Below the pieces are notes generated by a model. The model was not told the DNA's origin, searched no databases, and saw only the letters and a program-made list of their open reading frames with translations. Below are positions 18,020 to 26,910 of a stretch of 64,000 nucleotides of DNA, piece after piece (positions within the stretch are counted from its first letter, which is position 1; every line of letters begins with the position of its first letter). Source of the DNA: Rhodococcus sp. CH91 (GTDB taxonomy: Bacteria > Actinomycetota > Actinomycetes > Mycobacteriales > Mycobacteriaceae); contig NZ_JAKFYR010000004.1 in NCBI RefSeq assembly GCF_022554085.1, positions 1 through 64,000 of the forward strand, read 5' to 3'. The translations under genes and the position numbers were made by a program.

Positions 18020-18149
18020 CACGACGGCGGAGACGTCACAGCCACCACGACGGCGGAGACGTCACAGCCATCACGACGGCGGAGACGTCACAGCCATCAC
18101 GACGGCGGAGACGTCACAGCCATCACGACGGCGGAGACGTCATAGCCAT
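18020..18149. repeat. Five tandem copies of a 26-bp repeat
   Basis: Units start at 18020, 18046, 18072, 18098 and 18124. Each begins CACGACGGCGGAGACGTCA and ends CAGCCAT, with only single-base changes (one C/T change in the last unit, one at the end of the first). A partial unit (CACAGCCGG) precedes. The last unit contains the stop codon and final codons of the maleylpyruvate isomerase gene on the minus strand. Because 26 is not a multiple of three, the array is not a coding repeat. Likely a variable-number tandem repeat. Confidence 0.93.
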
Positions 18150-18853
18150 CGTGGAGGTGCCGTCTCGCCGCCGGTGACCCCGACGGCTCCGCGGCCGGCT
18201 GCCCAGCGGACGACTCCGGGCAGGTCGCCCCGCACCACCTGGGTGGTCTCGGCGTCGTCCTTCACGAGGATCGGGTCGCGTCCCTCGACCTCGAGGGCGA
18301 GTCCCGCGCCGAGATCCTTCTTGCGCCACATGCCGACGATGTCGTCGAGCAGCGACTCGAGCACGACCGCCGGGAAGTCCCCGAACCGGCCGCCGTTGTC
18401 GAGATCGACTGCGTGGATCCACACTTCGCGCGTGCGCATCCATGCGGTCTCCTCGGCGGGGACGAGTCGTCCCTGTGCCGTGCGGACCTGCGCCTGCCAG
18501 GCCGACGCCGGGAGATGACGCCACTTCTCGTCGAGTCGGGCAACGGTGTGGGAGAACAGGTTCCGCAGTGCGGCAGGATTCAGAGTCGCGCCTTCGGCGA
18601 TCTCCTGCGCCCGCTGCTCGGTGGACGAGTACATCGGTGTCTCGACACCGGTCGCCGCCCAGTCCATGAGCCGGCACAGCGCGGCGGCGTTGTATCCGAT
18701 GTGCGCGACCAGATGCCGCCGCGTCCACCCTTCGAGCAGGGTGGGACCGTCGAGTTCGTCGTCGGTCAGCTCGGCGAGGCGCTGCGAGAGGTACGCGGTG
18801 CCCCGCCGGGCGATCAGGAGACGCTCGGACAGGTCGAGATCGTTGAATCCCAC
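18140..18853 (-). CDS. Mycothiol-dependent maleylpyruvate isomerase
   Basis: 237 residues. Isomerises maleylpyruvate, the gentisate ring-cleavage product, to fumarylpyruvate with mycothiol as cofactor in the cytoplasm. The DinB-like N-terminal domain shows the zinc-ligand set of the family: His51 in HLVAHIGYNA, then Glu143 and His147 in TREVWIHAVDL. A C-terminal MDMPI-type domain follows. The GTG start at 18853 has GGAGAAG seven bases upstream. Last gene of the iclR, gentisate dioxygenase, fumarylpyruvate hydrolase, isomerase operon, 13 bp after the hydrolase. Its stop lies inside the tandem repeat array, so the extreme C-terminus (PPRWL) is partly repeat-encoded. Confidence 0.93.
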   Translation of the reverse strand: MGFNDLDLSERLLIARRGTAYLSQRLAELTDDELDGPTLLEGWTRRHLVAHIGYNAAALCRLMDWAATGVETPMYSSTEQRAQEIAEGATLNPAALRNLFSHTVARLDEKWRHLPASAWQAQVRTAQGRLVPAEETAWMRTREVWIHAVDLDNGGRFGDFPAVVLESLLDDIVGMWRKKDLGAGLALEVEGRDPILVKDDAETTQVVRGDLPGVVRWAAGRGAVGVTGGETAPPRWL

Positions 18854-18866
18854 GGTTCGGCTTCTC

Positions 18867-19688
18867 CTACTTGATGATCGTCTTGTTCTTGACGGTGCCG
18901 AGACCCTCGATTGTGACCTCGCAGACCTCGCCGTTCTGGATGTAGCGCGCGGGCTTGCGGGCGTGGCCGACGCCACCGGTGGTGCCGGTGATGATGACGT
19001 CGCCGGGCTGCAGGGTGACGATGTGCGAGATGTAGTCGACGAGCTTGGCGGGCGTGAACACGAGGTCGCTGGTGTTCGACGACTGCATGACCTCACCCTC
19101 GAGACGCGTCTCGATGGCGGTGCCGAGCTGGTAGTCGGTGTCGAGGAAGGGACCGAAACCGCTGGTCTTCTCGAAGGTCTTGCCCTGATCCCACTGCAGC
19201 GTGCGGTACTGGTAGTCGCGCATCGTGTAGTCGTTGATGACCGAGTAACCGGCGATGTACTCGGCGGCGTCGGCCTCGGAGACCTGGTAGGCCTGCTTGC
19301 CGATGACGACGGCGAGCTCGGCTTCCCAGTCGAGCTGCGATCCGGCGTAGGCGGGGACGACGACGTCGTCGTAGGGGCCGGTGAGGGCTTCCTTGAACTT
19401 CGAGAACAGCGTCGGGTACTCGGGGAGGTCGCGGCCCATCTCCTTGATGTGGGTCGCGTAGTTCAGCCCGACGCACACGATCTTGCCCGGCGACGGGACG
19501 ACGGGTGCGTAGTCGGCGGAAGCGAGGTCGACGGTCTTGCCCGAAGCCTGCTCGGCCACGGACTTCCAGTTCGGGTCGGCGAGCAGCGCGGACAGGTCGT
19601 CGTAGCCGTCGATGACGGTGGCACTGGCATCGCTGTCTACTCGCACGGCGGCGGTGCCGCCGTCGAGACGGAGAGTGGCGAGACGCAT
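18867..19688 (-). CDS. Fumarylpyruvate hydrolase (FAH family)
   Basis: 273 residues. Hydrolyses fumarylpyruvate to fumarate and pyruvate, the last step of the gentisate route. FAH-fold metal site: Glu122 and Glu124 in LDWEAELAVVIGK, followed by the acid in VINDYTMRDYQ; the substrate loop is GLNYATHIKEMG and the C-terminal signature is GDVIITGTTGGVG. FAH-family members also include acylpyruvases and oxaloacetate decarboxylases, but position directly after the dioxygenase gene fixes the role. The ATG at 19688 is two bases from the dioxygenase stop. Confidence 0.94.
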   Translation of the reverse strand: MRLATLRLDGGTAAVRVDSDASATVIDGYDDLSALLADPNWKSVAEQASGKTVDLASADYAPVVPSPGKIVCVGLNYATHIKEMGRDLPEYPTLFSKFKEALTGPYDDVVVPAYAGSQLDWEAELAVVIGKQAYQVSEADAAEYIAGYSVINDYTMRDYQYRTLQWDQGKTFEKTSGFGPFLDTDYQLGTAIETRLEGEVMQSSNTSDLVFTPAKLVDYISHIVTLQPGDVIITGTTGGVGHARKPARYIQNGEVCEVTIEGLGTVKNKTIIK

Positions 19689-19690
19689 GG

Positions 19691-20761
19691 TCAGGCTCCT
19701 TCGGAGATCATGGTGCGGTTGAAATGCAGACGTTCGACGATCGGCGCGTCGGAGAAGGCGAACAGGTCGATCCCGTTGTCGGTCTCCAGGGACCACTCGA
19801 TCCAGGACGGCACGACGATCATGTCGCCCTTGCCGACGTCGTGGCTCTTGTCCGCGAGGTGGAAGCGCCCCTCCCCCTCGAAGACCTGGAAGACGACGGA
19901 TCCGACGTCCCGGCGTGCCCGGGTGTGCGCTCCGGCACGGAGACGGTGGAACTCGGCACGGATCGTCGGCATGACGTCCCCACCGGTGGTGGGGTTGGTG
20001 TAGCGGACGGCGGCGTGCCCCGGCTCCGGGGTGGCCGCGTAGCCCTCGTCCTCGAGGGCGAGCTGCTCGTTCAGCGCGCGATCGGTGTGCACCCAGCGGT
20101 AGCACGCGATCGGCGAGCTGGTCTTGCGGTCGAGGCCGACGAGCGGCCGCAGGCCCGGGTGTACCCACAGTCGCTCGGAACGGGAGAGGTCCGGGGTGCT
20201 CTCGTCGGTGACGCCGTCCGAACCGAACTCGAAGAAGCCGGTGTCGGTGTAGTGCACGAACGGGATGTCGAGGCCGTCGATCCAGGCCATCGGCTGGTCG
20301 GTCTCGTTGTGGTGGCCGTGGAAGTTCCAGCCCGGGGTGAGCAGGAAGTCGCCGCGGCGCATGGCGACCGGGTCGCCGTTGACCACGGTCCACACGCCCT
20401 CACCCTCGACGACGAAGCGGAAGGCGTTCTGCGAGTGCCGGTGTTCGGGCGCGGTTTCCTTGGGGCCGAGGTACTGGATGGCCGCCCACAGCGTGGGGGT
20501 GACGTACGGGACACCGCCCAGGCCCGGATTGGCGAGGGCGATGGCACGACGCTCACCGCCGCGGCCGACCGGCACGAGGTCGCCGGCGCGCTGTGCCAGC
20601 GGGTACAGGGTCGACCACTTCCAGACGAAGGGCACCGCCTTGGAGGTCGGGACCATCGGCATCAGGTCGCCGAGCTGGGTCCACAACGGGTTGAGGTGCT
20701 CCGTCTCGAAGTCGTCGTACAGCTTCTGGAGCTCGGGATCGACGGGCTCGGTGGCAGTCAT
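19691..20761 (-). CDS. Gentisate 1,2-dioxygenase
   Basis: 356-residue bicupin. Fe(II)-dependent cleavage of gentisate (2,5-dihydroxybenzoate) to maleylpyruvate. First cupin: His107 and His109 in EHRHSQNAFRFVVEGEG and His148/His150 in PGWNFHGHHN. The second cupin lies in the C-terminal third (VFEGEGRFHLADKSHDVGKGD). Start at ATG 20761 with AAGGAG upstream. Operon partner genes for both following steps are immediately downstream. 59 bp separates it from iclR on the same strand; that gap may hold its own promoter, and the end of iclR carries a GCAGAA half-site. Confidence 0.95.
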   Translation of the reverse strand: MTATEPVDPELQKLYDDFETEHLNPLWTQLGDLMPMVPTSKAVPFVWKWSTLYPLAQRAGDLVPVGRGGERRAIALANPGLGGVPYVTPTLWAAIQYLGPKETAPEHRHSQNAFRFVVEGEGVWTVVNGDPVAMRRGDFLLTPGWNFHGHHNETDQPMAWIDGLDIPFVHYTDTGFFEFGSDGVTDESTPDLSRSERLWVHPGLRPLVGLDRKTSSPIACYRWVHTDRALNEQLALEDEGYAATPEPGHAAVRYTNPTTGGDVMPTIRAEFHRLRAGAHTRARRDVGSVVFQVFEGEGRFHLADKSHDVGKGDMIVVPSWIEWSLETDNGIDLFAFSDAPIVERLHFNRTMISEGA

Positions 20762-20820
20762 GAAATCTCCTTGTCCGGCGTTGCCCTCCAACCTAGGGGC
20801 GCCGGATCTCCGGAGGCCAA

Positions 20821-21678
20821 CTATTTCTGCTGGGTGGAATTCGGCGCGTCCGAACCGTCGATATGAGCGATATCGACCTCGATGCCGCGCACCGCGGCCT
20901 GCATCTGCGCGACGAGACGCCCGCGCAGATGCTGGCGGTAGCGCGTCACCGGCACCGCCGCGGTGAGGGCACCGATCGCGGTACCGCGTCCGTTGCGGAT
21001 CGCCACTCCGATCGCTGCCACCCCTTCCTCCGTCTGCTCGACGTTGACCGCGAAGCCCAGCTTCCGCGCGGCCTCGAGTTCGTGGGCGAACTCCTCGAAC
21101 TCTCCGACGGCCATACGGCGGTCGGTCTCGTAGGCCGGGGTGGGCCCCTGCGCGATGTTGGGTTCGTCCGCGGGGCGCAGATACAACTGTTCGAGCACCG
21201 CCCGCGGGAGTTCGGCGAGCAGGATCCGTCCACCCGCTGTGAGCTCGGCAGGAAGCACCTGACCTCGGCGATCACCCACACGCAGGATCGAGGCCGCCTC
21301 CGCGGACCACAGGAATCGAGCCTGTGATCCCACCCGGATCACGAGGTTGATCGTCTCGTCGGCGAGCGCCGCGAGTGCTTCCATGTGGGGGCGGCAGAGA
21401 TCGGTGAAATCCCGCGTCCAGCCCTGCCGGGCCGGACCGACACCCAGCGCCGGGCCCGGGTGGTACATGCGTTTCTCGTCCTGCACCGCGAACCCGCGGT
21501 AGACGAGCATGGCGAGCAAACGGTGCGCCGTCGACGGCGCGGTGCCGAGTTCGGCGGCCGCGTCCTTGAGCCGGATGGCGCCCGCGTCGCGGAGCAATTG
21601 GAGCAACCGCAGCGCGTTGTCGACCGACTCGAGCATGTAGGTCGGCTTCCGGATCGTACCTCTCGGCTTGTTCTGCAT
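20821..21678 (-). CDS. IclR-family transcriptional regulator of gentisate/3-hydroxybenzoate catabolism
   Basis: 285 residues. N-terminal winged HTH (residues ~15-75: VDNALRLLQLLRDAG, AAAELGTAPSTAHRLLAML) and a C-terminal IclR effector domain (~90-260: ELTAGGRILLAELPR, VNVEQTEEGVAAIGVAIRN). Likely senses gentisate, 3-hydroxybenzoate or a close metabolite; activator or repressor cannot be told. It heads the catabolic operon and is divergent from the transporter and hydroxylase genes, with a 48-bp gap. A 15-bp palindrome covers its own start codon, which suggests autoregulation. Confidence 0.93.
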   Translation of the reverse strand: MQNKPRGTIRKPTYMLESVDNALRLLQLLRDAGAIRLKDAAAELGTAPSTAHRLLAMLVYRGFAVQDEKRMYHPGPALGVGPARQGWTRDFTDLCRPHMEALAALADETINLVIRVGSQARFLWSAEAASILRVGDRRGQVLPAELTAGGRILLAELPRAVLEQLYLRPADEPNIAQGPTPAYETDRRMAVGEFEEFAHELEAARKLGFAVNVEQTEEGVAAIGVAIRNGRGTAIGALTAAVPVTRYRQHLRGRLVAQMQAAVRGIEVDIAHIDGSDAPNSTQQK

Positions 21679-21685
21679 AGCAGAA
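21671..21685. promoter_or_regulatory. Putative IclR operator palindrome
   Basis: TTCTGC-ATA-GCAGAA is a perfect inverted repeat overlapping the iclR start codon. TGCATAGCA inside it recurs as TGCATCGCA at 21692-21700. Position in the only promoter gap of the divergent cluster supports an operator. Confidence 0.55.
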
Positions 21686-21726
21686 CTTTATTGCATCGCA
21701 GCGTGGTGCGCACCCACCGTTGAAGA

Positions 21727-22986
21727 ATGCACTCCCCGAACGAGGTCTCACCGGCGCGGGCAGGGCGCAGCATTTCCCTGCCCCGTGCGCACGTCATCGC
21801 GGTGATCGTCTGCTGGCTCTTCGTCGTCTTCGACGGCTACGACCTCATCGTCTACGGCAATGTGATCTCGAGCCTGCAGGACGAGTGGGGTATCAGCTCG
21901 TCCACGGCAGGCACCCTGGGAAGCCTGGCGTTCGTCGGCATGATGATCGGCGCGGTACTCGCCGGCAGGATGTCCGATGCGATCGGACGGAAGAACGCCG
22001 TCATCGGTTGTGTGGTCGTCCTCTCGGTCTTCACCACCCTGTGCGCGGTGGCACCCGGACCCGTGATCTTCGGCATCTTCCGGCTGATCGCGGGCATCGG
22101 ACTCGGCGGGCTCGTGCCGACCTCGAACGCGCTGGCCGCAGAGCTCGTGCCGGACAGGTGGCGTGCCGCCGTCGCGACCATGATGATGTCGGGCGTTCCG
22201 ATCGGTGGCTCGATCGCGGCCCTGGTCGGCATCCCCGTGATTCCCAACTGGGGATGGCGTCCGATGTTCGCCTTCGCCCTGATCCCCCTCGTGGTCCTCG
22301 TTCCGCTGGCCTTCAAAGTCCTGCCGAACCACTCCGCGCTGAGCAGCCATCCGGACAACTCCGCGGGTGGCTTCAAGGAACTGCTCGGTGATCGCTTCCG
22401 CACCATCAGCATCATGTTCGCCGCCGTCACCGTCGTGACACTGCTGGCCTGGTACGGCCTCGGCACGTGGCTGCCCAAGCTCATGCAGGGCGAAGGAACC
22501 GATCTGGGCAACGCCCTGACCTTCTCGCTCGCCCTGAATCTCGGCGCGGTCGCCGGCTCGTTCATCACCGCGTGGGGCGGTGTGCGCTGGGGTTCGGTTC
22601 CGACCAGCATCGTCGCTGCGCTGCTCGCCGGCGTCGCACTGCTGACCCTGCTGCTCGACCCGCCGGTCGCCGCGGTGTACCTGATCTTCGTGCTCGCCGG
22701 CGTCGGTACCCACGGCACCCAGGCCCTGATCATCGCCGCGGTCGCCTCGTACTATCCCGACCACCTGCGCGGCACCGCGCTCGGCTGGGCACTCGGCGTC
22801 GGACGCATCGGTGCCGTCGCCGCCCCGCAAATCGGCGGCTGGCTGCTCGCCGCCGGTCTCGGTGCCGACTCGAACTTCGTCCTCTTCGGTATCAGCGCAC
22901 TGATCTCGTCTCTGCTGCTGATGGTGATCTGGAAGAAGTTCCCCGCACGCCACGACTCCCTCCGCGGGCCGGTCTCGGCGCAGTGA
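21727..22986 (+). CDS. MFS aromatic acid:H+ symporter (AAHS family)
   Basis: 419-residue, 12-span transporter, predicted to import 3-hydroxybenzoate or gentisate with protons. Family marks: [10 protein letters not shown] in helix 1, the loop 2-3 motif [11 protein letters not shown], and [18 protein letters not shown] around helix 4. The aspartate of helix 1 (DGYD) is typical of aromatic acid transporters such as BenK and PcaK. The ATG at 21727 lies 48 bp from divergent iclR. The hydroxylase gene follows after 91 bp on the same strand and probably in one transcript. Confidence 0.93.
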   Translation: MHSPNEVSPARAGRSISLPRAHVIAVIVCWLFVVFDGYDLIVYGNVISSLQDEWGISSSTAGTLGSLAFVGMMIGAVLAGRMSDAIGRKNAVIGCVVVLSVFTTLCAVAPGPVIFGIFRLIAGIGLGGLVPTSNALAAELVPDRWRAAVATMMMSGVPIGGSIAALVGIPVIPNWGWRPMFAFALIPLVVLVPLAFKVLPNHSALSSHPDNSAGGFKELLGDRFRTISIMFAAVTVVTLLAWYGLGTWLPKLMQGEGTDLGNALTFSLALNLGAVAGSFITAWGGVRWGSVPTSIVAALLAGVALLTLLLDPPVAAVYLIFVLAGVGTHGTQALIIAAVASYYPDHLRGTALGWALGVGRIGAVAAPQIGGWLLAAGLGADSNFVLFGISALISSLLLMVIWKKFPARHDSLRGPVSAQ

Positions 22987-23077
22987 TCCACAGGCGCACC
23001 GATCCGCACCCGCGGTGCCGGCGCCGACAGCCCACCCGGCCCTCCCGGCCCCGCTTCACACGATTCGAAGGAGTGTC

Positions 23078-24274
23078 ATGTCCGACCTGAAGGACGCACG
23101 AGTTCTCATTGCCGGTGGCGGCATCGGCGGTGTCGCCAACGCCCTCGCTCTCGCGCAGAAGGGTGCTCAGGTCACGCTCTTCGAGCGCGCCGCCGAGTTC
23201 GGCGAGGTGGGCGCGGGCCTCCAGATCGGCCCGCACGGATCGCGCATCCTGCAGTCGCTCGGTGTCTACGACGAGGTCATCGCCAAGGGCGTGCTGCCGA
23301 AGAATCTCGTCTTCCGTGACGCCGTGACCGCCGAGGTCCTCACGAAGGTCGATCTCGGGCGCGACTACCAGCAGCATTACGGTGGCGTGTACTTCGTGGT
23401 GCACCGCTCCGATCTGCACTCCGTGCTCGTCGACGCGGCCCGGCGGGCCGGCGCCGACCTGCGTACGAACTCCACGGTCACCGATGTGATCACCGAGGGC
23501 GACACCGTCCGGGTCGTGCTCGAGAACGGCGAGGAGCACGTCGGTGACGTCGCGCTCGGCATGGACGGATTGCACTCGCGCCTGCGTCCGAAGCTCTCCG
23601 ACGACAAGCCGGTCGGATCGGGTTATGTCGCCTTCCGCGGCACCTTCCCGATGAACGAGGTCCCGCTCGAGGAGGACATCGAGGACGTCGTCGGGTACAT
23701 CGGGCCGCGCTGCCACTTCATCCAGTACCCGTTGCGCCAGGGCGAGATGCTCAACCAGGTTGCCGTCTTCCAGTCGCCCGCCTTCCTGCGCGGCGAGGAG
23801 AAGTGGGGAAGCCCCGAAGAGCTCGAGCACGCCTACGAGCACTGCCACGAGAGCGTCCGCTCGGCTCTGAAGTACCTGTGGACCGACCGCTGGTGGCCCA
23901 TGTTCGACCGCAACCCGATCGACAACTGGGTCGACGGCCGCATGATCCTGCTCGGTGACGCCGCCCATCCGCCGCTGCAGTACCTCGCCTCCGGCGCCGT
24001 CATGGCGCTCGAGGACGCCAAGTGCCTCGCCGATTATGCCGCCGAGGACCTGCGGGGAGACACGAAGAACTGGCCGAAGATCCTGCAGGACGTCAACGCC
24101 GAACGGGCACCGCGCTGCAACCGGATCCTCACCACCGGCCGGATGTGGGGCGATCTGTGGCATCTCGACGGTGCCGGCCGTGAGGCCCGCAACGAACTGT
24201 TCCGCATCCGCGACACCTCGAGCTACAAGTACACCGACTGGCTGTGGGGCTACAGCTCCGACCGCAACCGCTGA
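23078..24274 (+). CDS. 3-Hydroxybenzoate 6-hydroxylase
   Basis: 398-residue class A FAD monooxygenase; NADH-dependent para-hydroxylation of 3-hydroxybenzoate to gentisate. Motifs: GGGIGG at residues 13-18, the DG region [17 protein letters not shown] near 165, and GD motif [17 protein letters not shown] near 295. Those motifs and the [15 protein letters not shown]-terminus fit rhodococcal 3HB6H. Salicylate 5-hydroxylases are multicomponent, and salicylate 1-hydroxylase would feed catechol, so the adjacent gentisate genes decide the assignment. The ATG at 23078 has GAAGGAG upstream. Confidence 0.93.
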   Translation: MSDLKDARVLIAGGGIGGVANALALAQKGAQVTLFERAAEFGEVGAGLQIGPHGSRILQSLGVYDEVIAKGVLPKNLVFRDAVTAEVLTKVDLGRDYQQHYGGVYFVVHRSDLHSVLVDAARRAGADLRTNSTVTDVITEGDTVRVVLENGEEHVGDVALGMDGLHSRLRPKLSDDKPVGSGYVAFRGTFPMNEVPLEEDIEDVVGYIGPRCHFIQYPLRQGEMLNQVAVFQSPAFLRGEEKWGSPEELEHAYEHCHESVRSALKYLWTDRWWPMFDRNPIDNWVDGRMILLGDAAHPPLQYLASGAVMALEDAKCLADYAAEDLRGDTKNWPKILQDVNAERAPRCNRILTTGRMWGDLWHLDGAGREARNELFRIRDTSSYKYTDWLWGYSSDRNR

Positions 24275-24291
24275 GGTCGTCTCCTCCGCAC

Positions 24292-24332
24292 CGAATGCCG
24301 CCCCCGATCACGCCGATCGGGGGCGGCATTCG
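24292..24332 (+). terminator. Perfect terminator hairpin after the hydroxylase gene
   Basis: 18-bp arms CGAATGCCGCCCCCGATC (24292-24309) and its complement (24315-24332) with loop ACGCC. Confidence 0.85.
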
Positions 24333-24426
24333 CCGTATGCGGGTCGCGCCCCTCGCGGCGCACGGTTCACCGCCGGTCGTTCGGGGCATGCTGCAGGGGT
24401 ACCGCACATCATCGTCAGGAGGGCCC

Positions 24427-25086
24427 ATGGCACGAATCGCACTCTTCGGAGGACACGGCAAGGTCGCCTTGCATCTCGAGCGGTTGCTGGCCGACGCCGG
24501 TCACGAGACCAGTGCGTTCATCCGCAATCCCGACCACGCCGACGACATACGCGCAGCCGGCGCCACACCCGTGGTGGCCGATGTCGAGAAACTCGGCATC
24601 GCCGAGATCACCGATCTGGTACGCGGCCACGACGCGGTCGTCTGGTCGGCAGGAGCGGGTGGAGGGGATCCGGCTCGCACCTACGCGGTCGACCGCGATG
24701 CGGCGATAGCATCGATGACCGCAGCGCAGGAGGCCGGTGTACGCCGGTACGTGATGGTGTCGTATTTCGGATCCCGTCCCGATCACGGAGTCCCCGAGGA
24801 CAACCCCTTCCATGCCTACGCCGAAGCGAAGGCTGCCGCGGACACCCATCTGCGCGGGACCGATCTCGAGTGGACGATCCTCGGCCCCAGCGCGCTGACC
24901 CTCGACCCGCCCACCGGCCGGATCGAGATCGAGGGATACGGGGCGAGCGAGGGGAGCCAGGTCTCGCGCGCCGATGTCGCCGCCGTCATCGCGGCCGTGC
25001 TCGAGCGCCCGGAAACGGCAGGTCGCACGATCGAGTTCAACAACGGGGACGTCCCCATCGACGACGCGCTCGATGCCCTCCGGTAG
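24427..25086 (+). CDS. NAD(P)-binding atypical SDR (NmrA/YwnB-like)
   Basis: 219 residues. Rossmann fold with the atypical nucleotide-binding motif FGGHGKVA (residues 7-14). Other visible elements are strand/turn VVWSAGAGGGDPARTYAVDRD, YVMVSYFGS at the catalytic region, and a YAEAK pair in the YxxxK position. Family members are NAD(P)H-binding epimerase-like or redox-sensing proteins; enzymatic activity is uncertain. The ATG at 24427 is preceded by AGGAGGG. It is isolated between the gentisate terminator and a membrane protein gene. Confidence 0.87.
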   Translation: MARIALFGGHGKVALHLERLLADAGHETSAFIRNPDHADDIRAAGATPVVADVEKLGIAEITDLVRGHDAVVWSAGAGGGDPARTYAVDRDAAIASMTAAQEAGVRRYVMVSYFGSRPDHGVPEDNPFHAYAEAKAAADTHLRGTDLEWTILGPSALTLDPPTGRIEIEGYGASEGSQVSRADVAAVIAAVLERPETAGRTIEFNNGDVPIDDALDALR

Positions 25087-25153
25087 AGCGGATACGTCGG
25101 AAGTCGTACACCGATCACGATCTCGGGTGGACGACCGCGACCCGCTCGGCTCC

Positions 25154-25159
25154 TAGCGT
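25154..25159 (+). promoter_or_regulatory. -10 element of a probable leaderless transcript
   Basis: TAGCGT ends exactly seven bases before the ATG at 25167, and no ribosome-binding site is present. Confidence 0.45.
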
Positions 25160-25166
25160 CGATCCC

Positions 25167-25736
25167 ATGACCACACTTCCCGCGGTGAACCCCCGTATCG
25201 CGCTGAGCGCAGCCTATTCCTGCGTCGCGCTCATCGCGTTCGGGGGCATTCTCGCCGAGACGATCATCCTGTATCCCAACATCTTCCACGACCCGCCGGG
25301 ATCTCTCGATCAGGCGGTCCGGTTCTTCTCGCAGACCGGCCCGGCCGATTTCTTCCCACCCATGGGGGCGCTCACCGTCGGCCTCGGTCTGGCCGCCCTC
25401 GTCGCCGTCCGCCGCGACCGGGTGGCACGCAGATGGATCACGGCGAGCGTGACCGTCCTGCTGCTGGGGGAATTCGCCTTCTCCGCCCTCTACTTCTGGC
25501 CCCGCAACACGATCATGTTCGACGAGGGAATCGCGGTGCATTCCGCGGAGACACTGCGCCGGGTGGCGGTCGAGTTCGAAACCGGACACCTGGTCCGGCT
25601 CGCGATGAGCGGGGTCACCGCCGCGCTCGCGTTCGGCGGCCTGTACCGGGTGCTCACCTCCGCTGCACCCGCCGGCACCGGAAAGCCGGCCACCGGAGGC
25701 GGCGTTCGGATCGCCCGTCCCACTGCCGAGCGGTAA
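25167..25736 (+). CDS. Four-span membrane protein, unknown function
   Basis: 189 residues with about four hydrophobic segments: IALSAAYSCVALIAFGGILA, the PMGALTVGLGLAALVAV region, WITASVTVLLLGEFAFSALY, and LAMSGVTAALAFGGLY. A conserved-looking loop FHDPPGSLDQAVRFF lies between the first two, and a basic low-complexity tail ends the protein. No catalytic motif is recognised. Probably leaderless. Its stop codon TAA is part of the -10 element for the downstream histidine kinase gene. Confidence 0.8.
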   Translation: MTTLPAVNPRIALSAAYSCVALIAFGGILAETIILYPNIFHDPPGSLDQAVRFFSQTGPADFFPPMGALTVGLGLAALVAVRRDRVARRWITASVTVLLLGEFAFSALYFWPRNTIMFDEGIAVHSAETLRRVAVEFETGHLVRLAMSGVTAALAFGGLYRVLTSAAPAGTGKPATGGGVRIARPTAER

Positions 25737-25739
25737 CGT
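25734..25739 (+). promoter_or_regulatory. -10 element overlapping a stop codon, probable leaderless start of the kinase gene
   Basis: TAACGT (25734-25739) includes the TAA stop of the preceding gene and sits seven bases before the GTG at 25747. Confidence 0.5.
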
Positions 25740-25746
25740 CGCCGAC

Positions 25747-26910
25747 GTGAGGTCTGCGCACGCGCAGGATCGTGGAGCGGCGGCGGTGGTCGACGCGCTC
25801 CTCGCAGCAGCGGTCTTCGTCGTCCTCGTCGGTGCGATCGTCGCCGATCTCGGAGGCGATCCCACCGCACCGGTGCCGCTCGCCTACGGCCTCGCCGCAC
25901 TCGTCGCCGGTGCGATCCTGTTCCGCCGGAGGTATCCGGTCGCGGTGCTGCTCTTCACCGCCGTCGTGCTCGTCGGGTATTACAGCCTGTCGCTGCCACC
26001 CATCGGTCTGGCCGTTCCGCTCGCGGTGGCGTTGTACTCCGCCGCGGAACGGGAACACGTGCGCTGGGCCGTGGCGGTCGCCGTCACGCTGATCGTGCTG
26101 TCGACGAGTGTGCGGTGGGCGCAGGGCGACGACCCCGCCTATCTCCTCGGCTTCGAGGTGGGAGGACAGGCCGGTCTGATGGTCGCGGTGATCGCACTGG
26201 GCGACGGTGTCCGCGCGCGACGGGCCCTCCGCGCGGAGATGGTGCGGCGGGAACACGCGGCACGACTCGAACGCGAGCACGAGACCGCGCGGCGGGTCGA
26301 GCGGGAGCGGGTGGAGATCGCCCGCGACCTGCACGACCTGCTGGCACACACGGTCTCGGTGATCTCGCTGCACGCCGGTGTCGCGGCGGAGGCGATGGAG
26401 GACGATCCGCTTCTGGCCCGGCGGTCGCTGGTCGCGGTACGCACCTGTTGTTCGCGTGCCGTGGACGAACTCCACGCCACGGTCGAGGCTCTCCGCTCCC
26501 CCGACGATTCCCGTCGCACCCCGACGCCTTCGCTCGCACAACTTCCCCACCTTCTCGACACGGTGGCCGCTGCGGGGGTCGATGTGCGCCTCGAACGCGA
26601 CCACCCGGCCGACGACCTTCCCTCGGTCGTCGCCGCGACCGCCTATCGTGTGGTGCAGGAAGCGCTGAGCAACGTCCTCAGACATGCCGATGCCACGAAA
26701 GCTGTTGTAGGACTGTCTCTTCGGGACGACGTTCTCACCGTGAGCGTGGAGGACGACGGTCGCGGACCGGGTGAGGACGGCTCGACCGGCTGGGGACTCG
26801 CCGGTATGCGGGAACGCGTCGGCCTGCTCGGCGGGACGATCGAGACCGGACGGGCCGACCGCGGGGGTTTTCTCGTGGCCGCGCGGATCCCGGCGGGGGG
26901 CCGGTCGTGA
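25747..26910 (+). CDS. Sensor histidine kinase, NarL/DesK type
   Basis: 387 residues. An N-terminal membrane domain with four to six hydrophobic segments (residues ~15-150) and no large periplasmic loop is followed by a linker coiled coil. The HisKA_3 dimerisation box IARDLHDLLAHTVSVISLH follows, with phosphoacceptor His196. A HATPase_c domain comes last (N-box VQEALSNVLRHADA, G1 VEDDGRGPGEDG, G2 GWGLAGMRERV). Membrane stress or envelope sensing is typical for this architecture; the signal is unknown. GTGA overlap with the response regulator gene shows they form one system. Confidence 0.93.
   Translation: MRSAHAQDRGAAAVVDALLAAAVFVVLVGAIVADLGGDPTAPVPLAYGLAALVAGAILFRRRYPVAVLLFTAVVLVGYYSLSLPPIGLAVPLAVALYSAAEREHVRWAVAVAVTLIVLSTSVRWAQGDDPAYLLGFEVGGQAGLMVAVIALGDGVRARRALRAEMVRREHAARLEREHETARRVERERVEIARDLHDLLAHTVSVISLHAGVAAEAMEDDPLLARRSLVAVRTCCSRAVDELHATVEALRSPDDSRRTPTPSLAQLPHLLDTVAAAGVDVRLERDHPADDLPSVVAATAYRVVQEALSNVLRHADATKAVVGLSLRDDVLTVSVEDDGRGPGEDGSTGWGLAGMRERVGLLGGTIETGRADRGGFLVAARIPAGGRS

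Noticed and set aside
18020-18149. Tandem repeats as a CRISPR array
   Set aside because: Units are contiguous without unique spacers and no cas genes are near.
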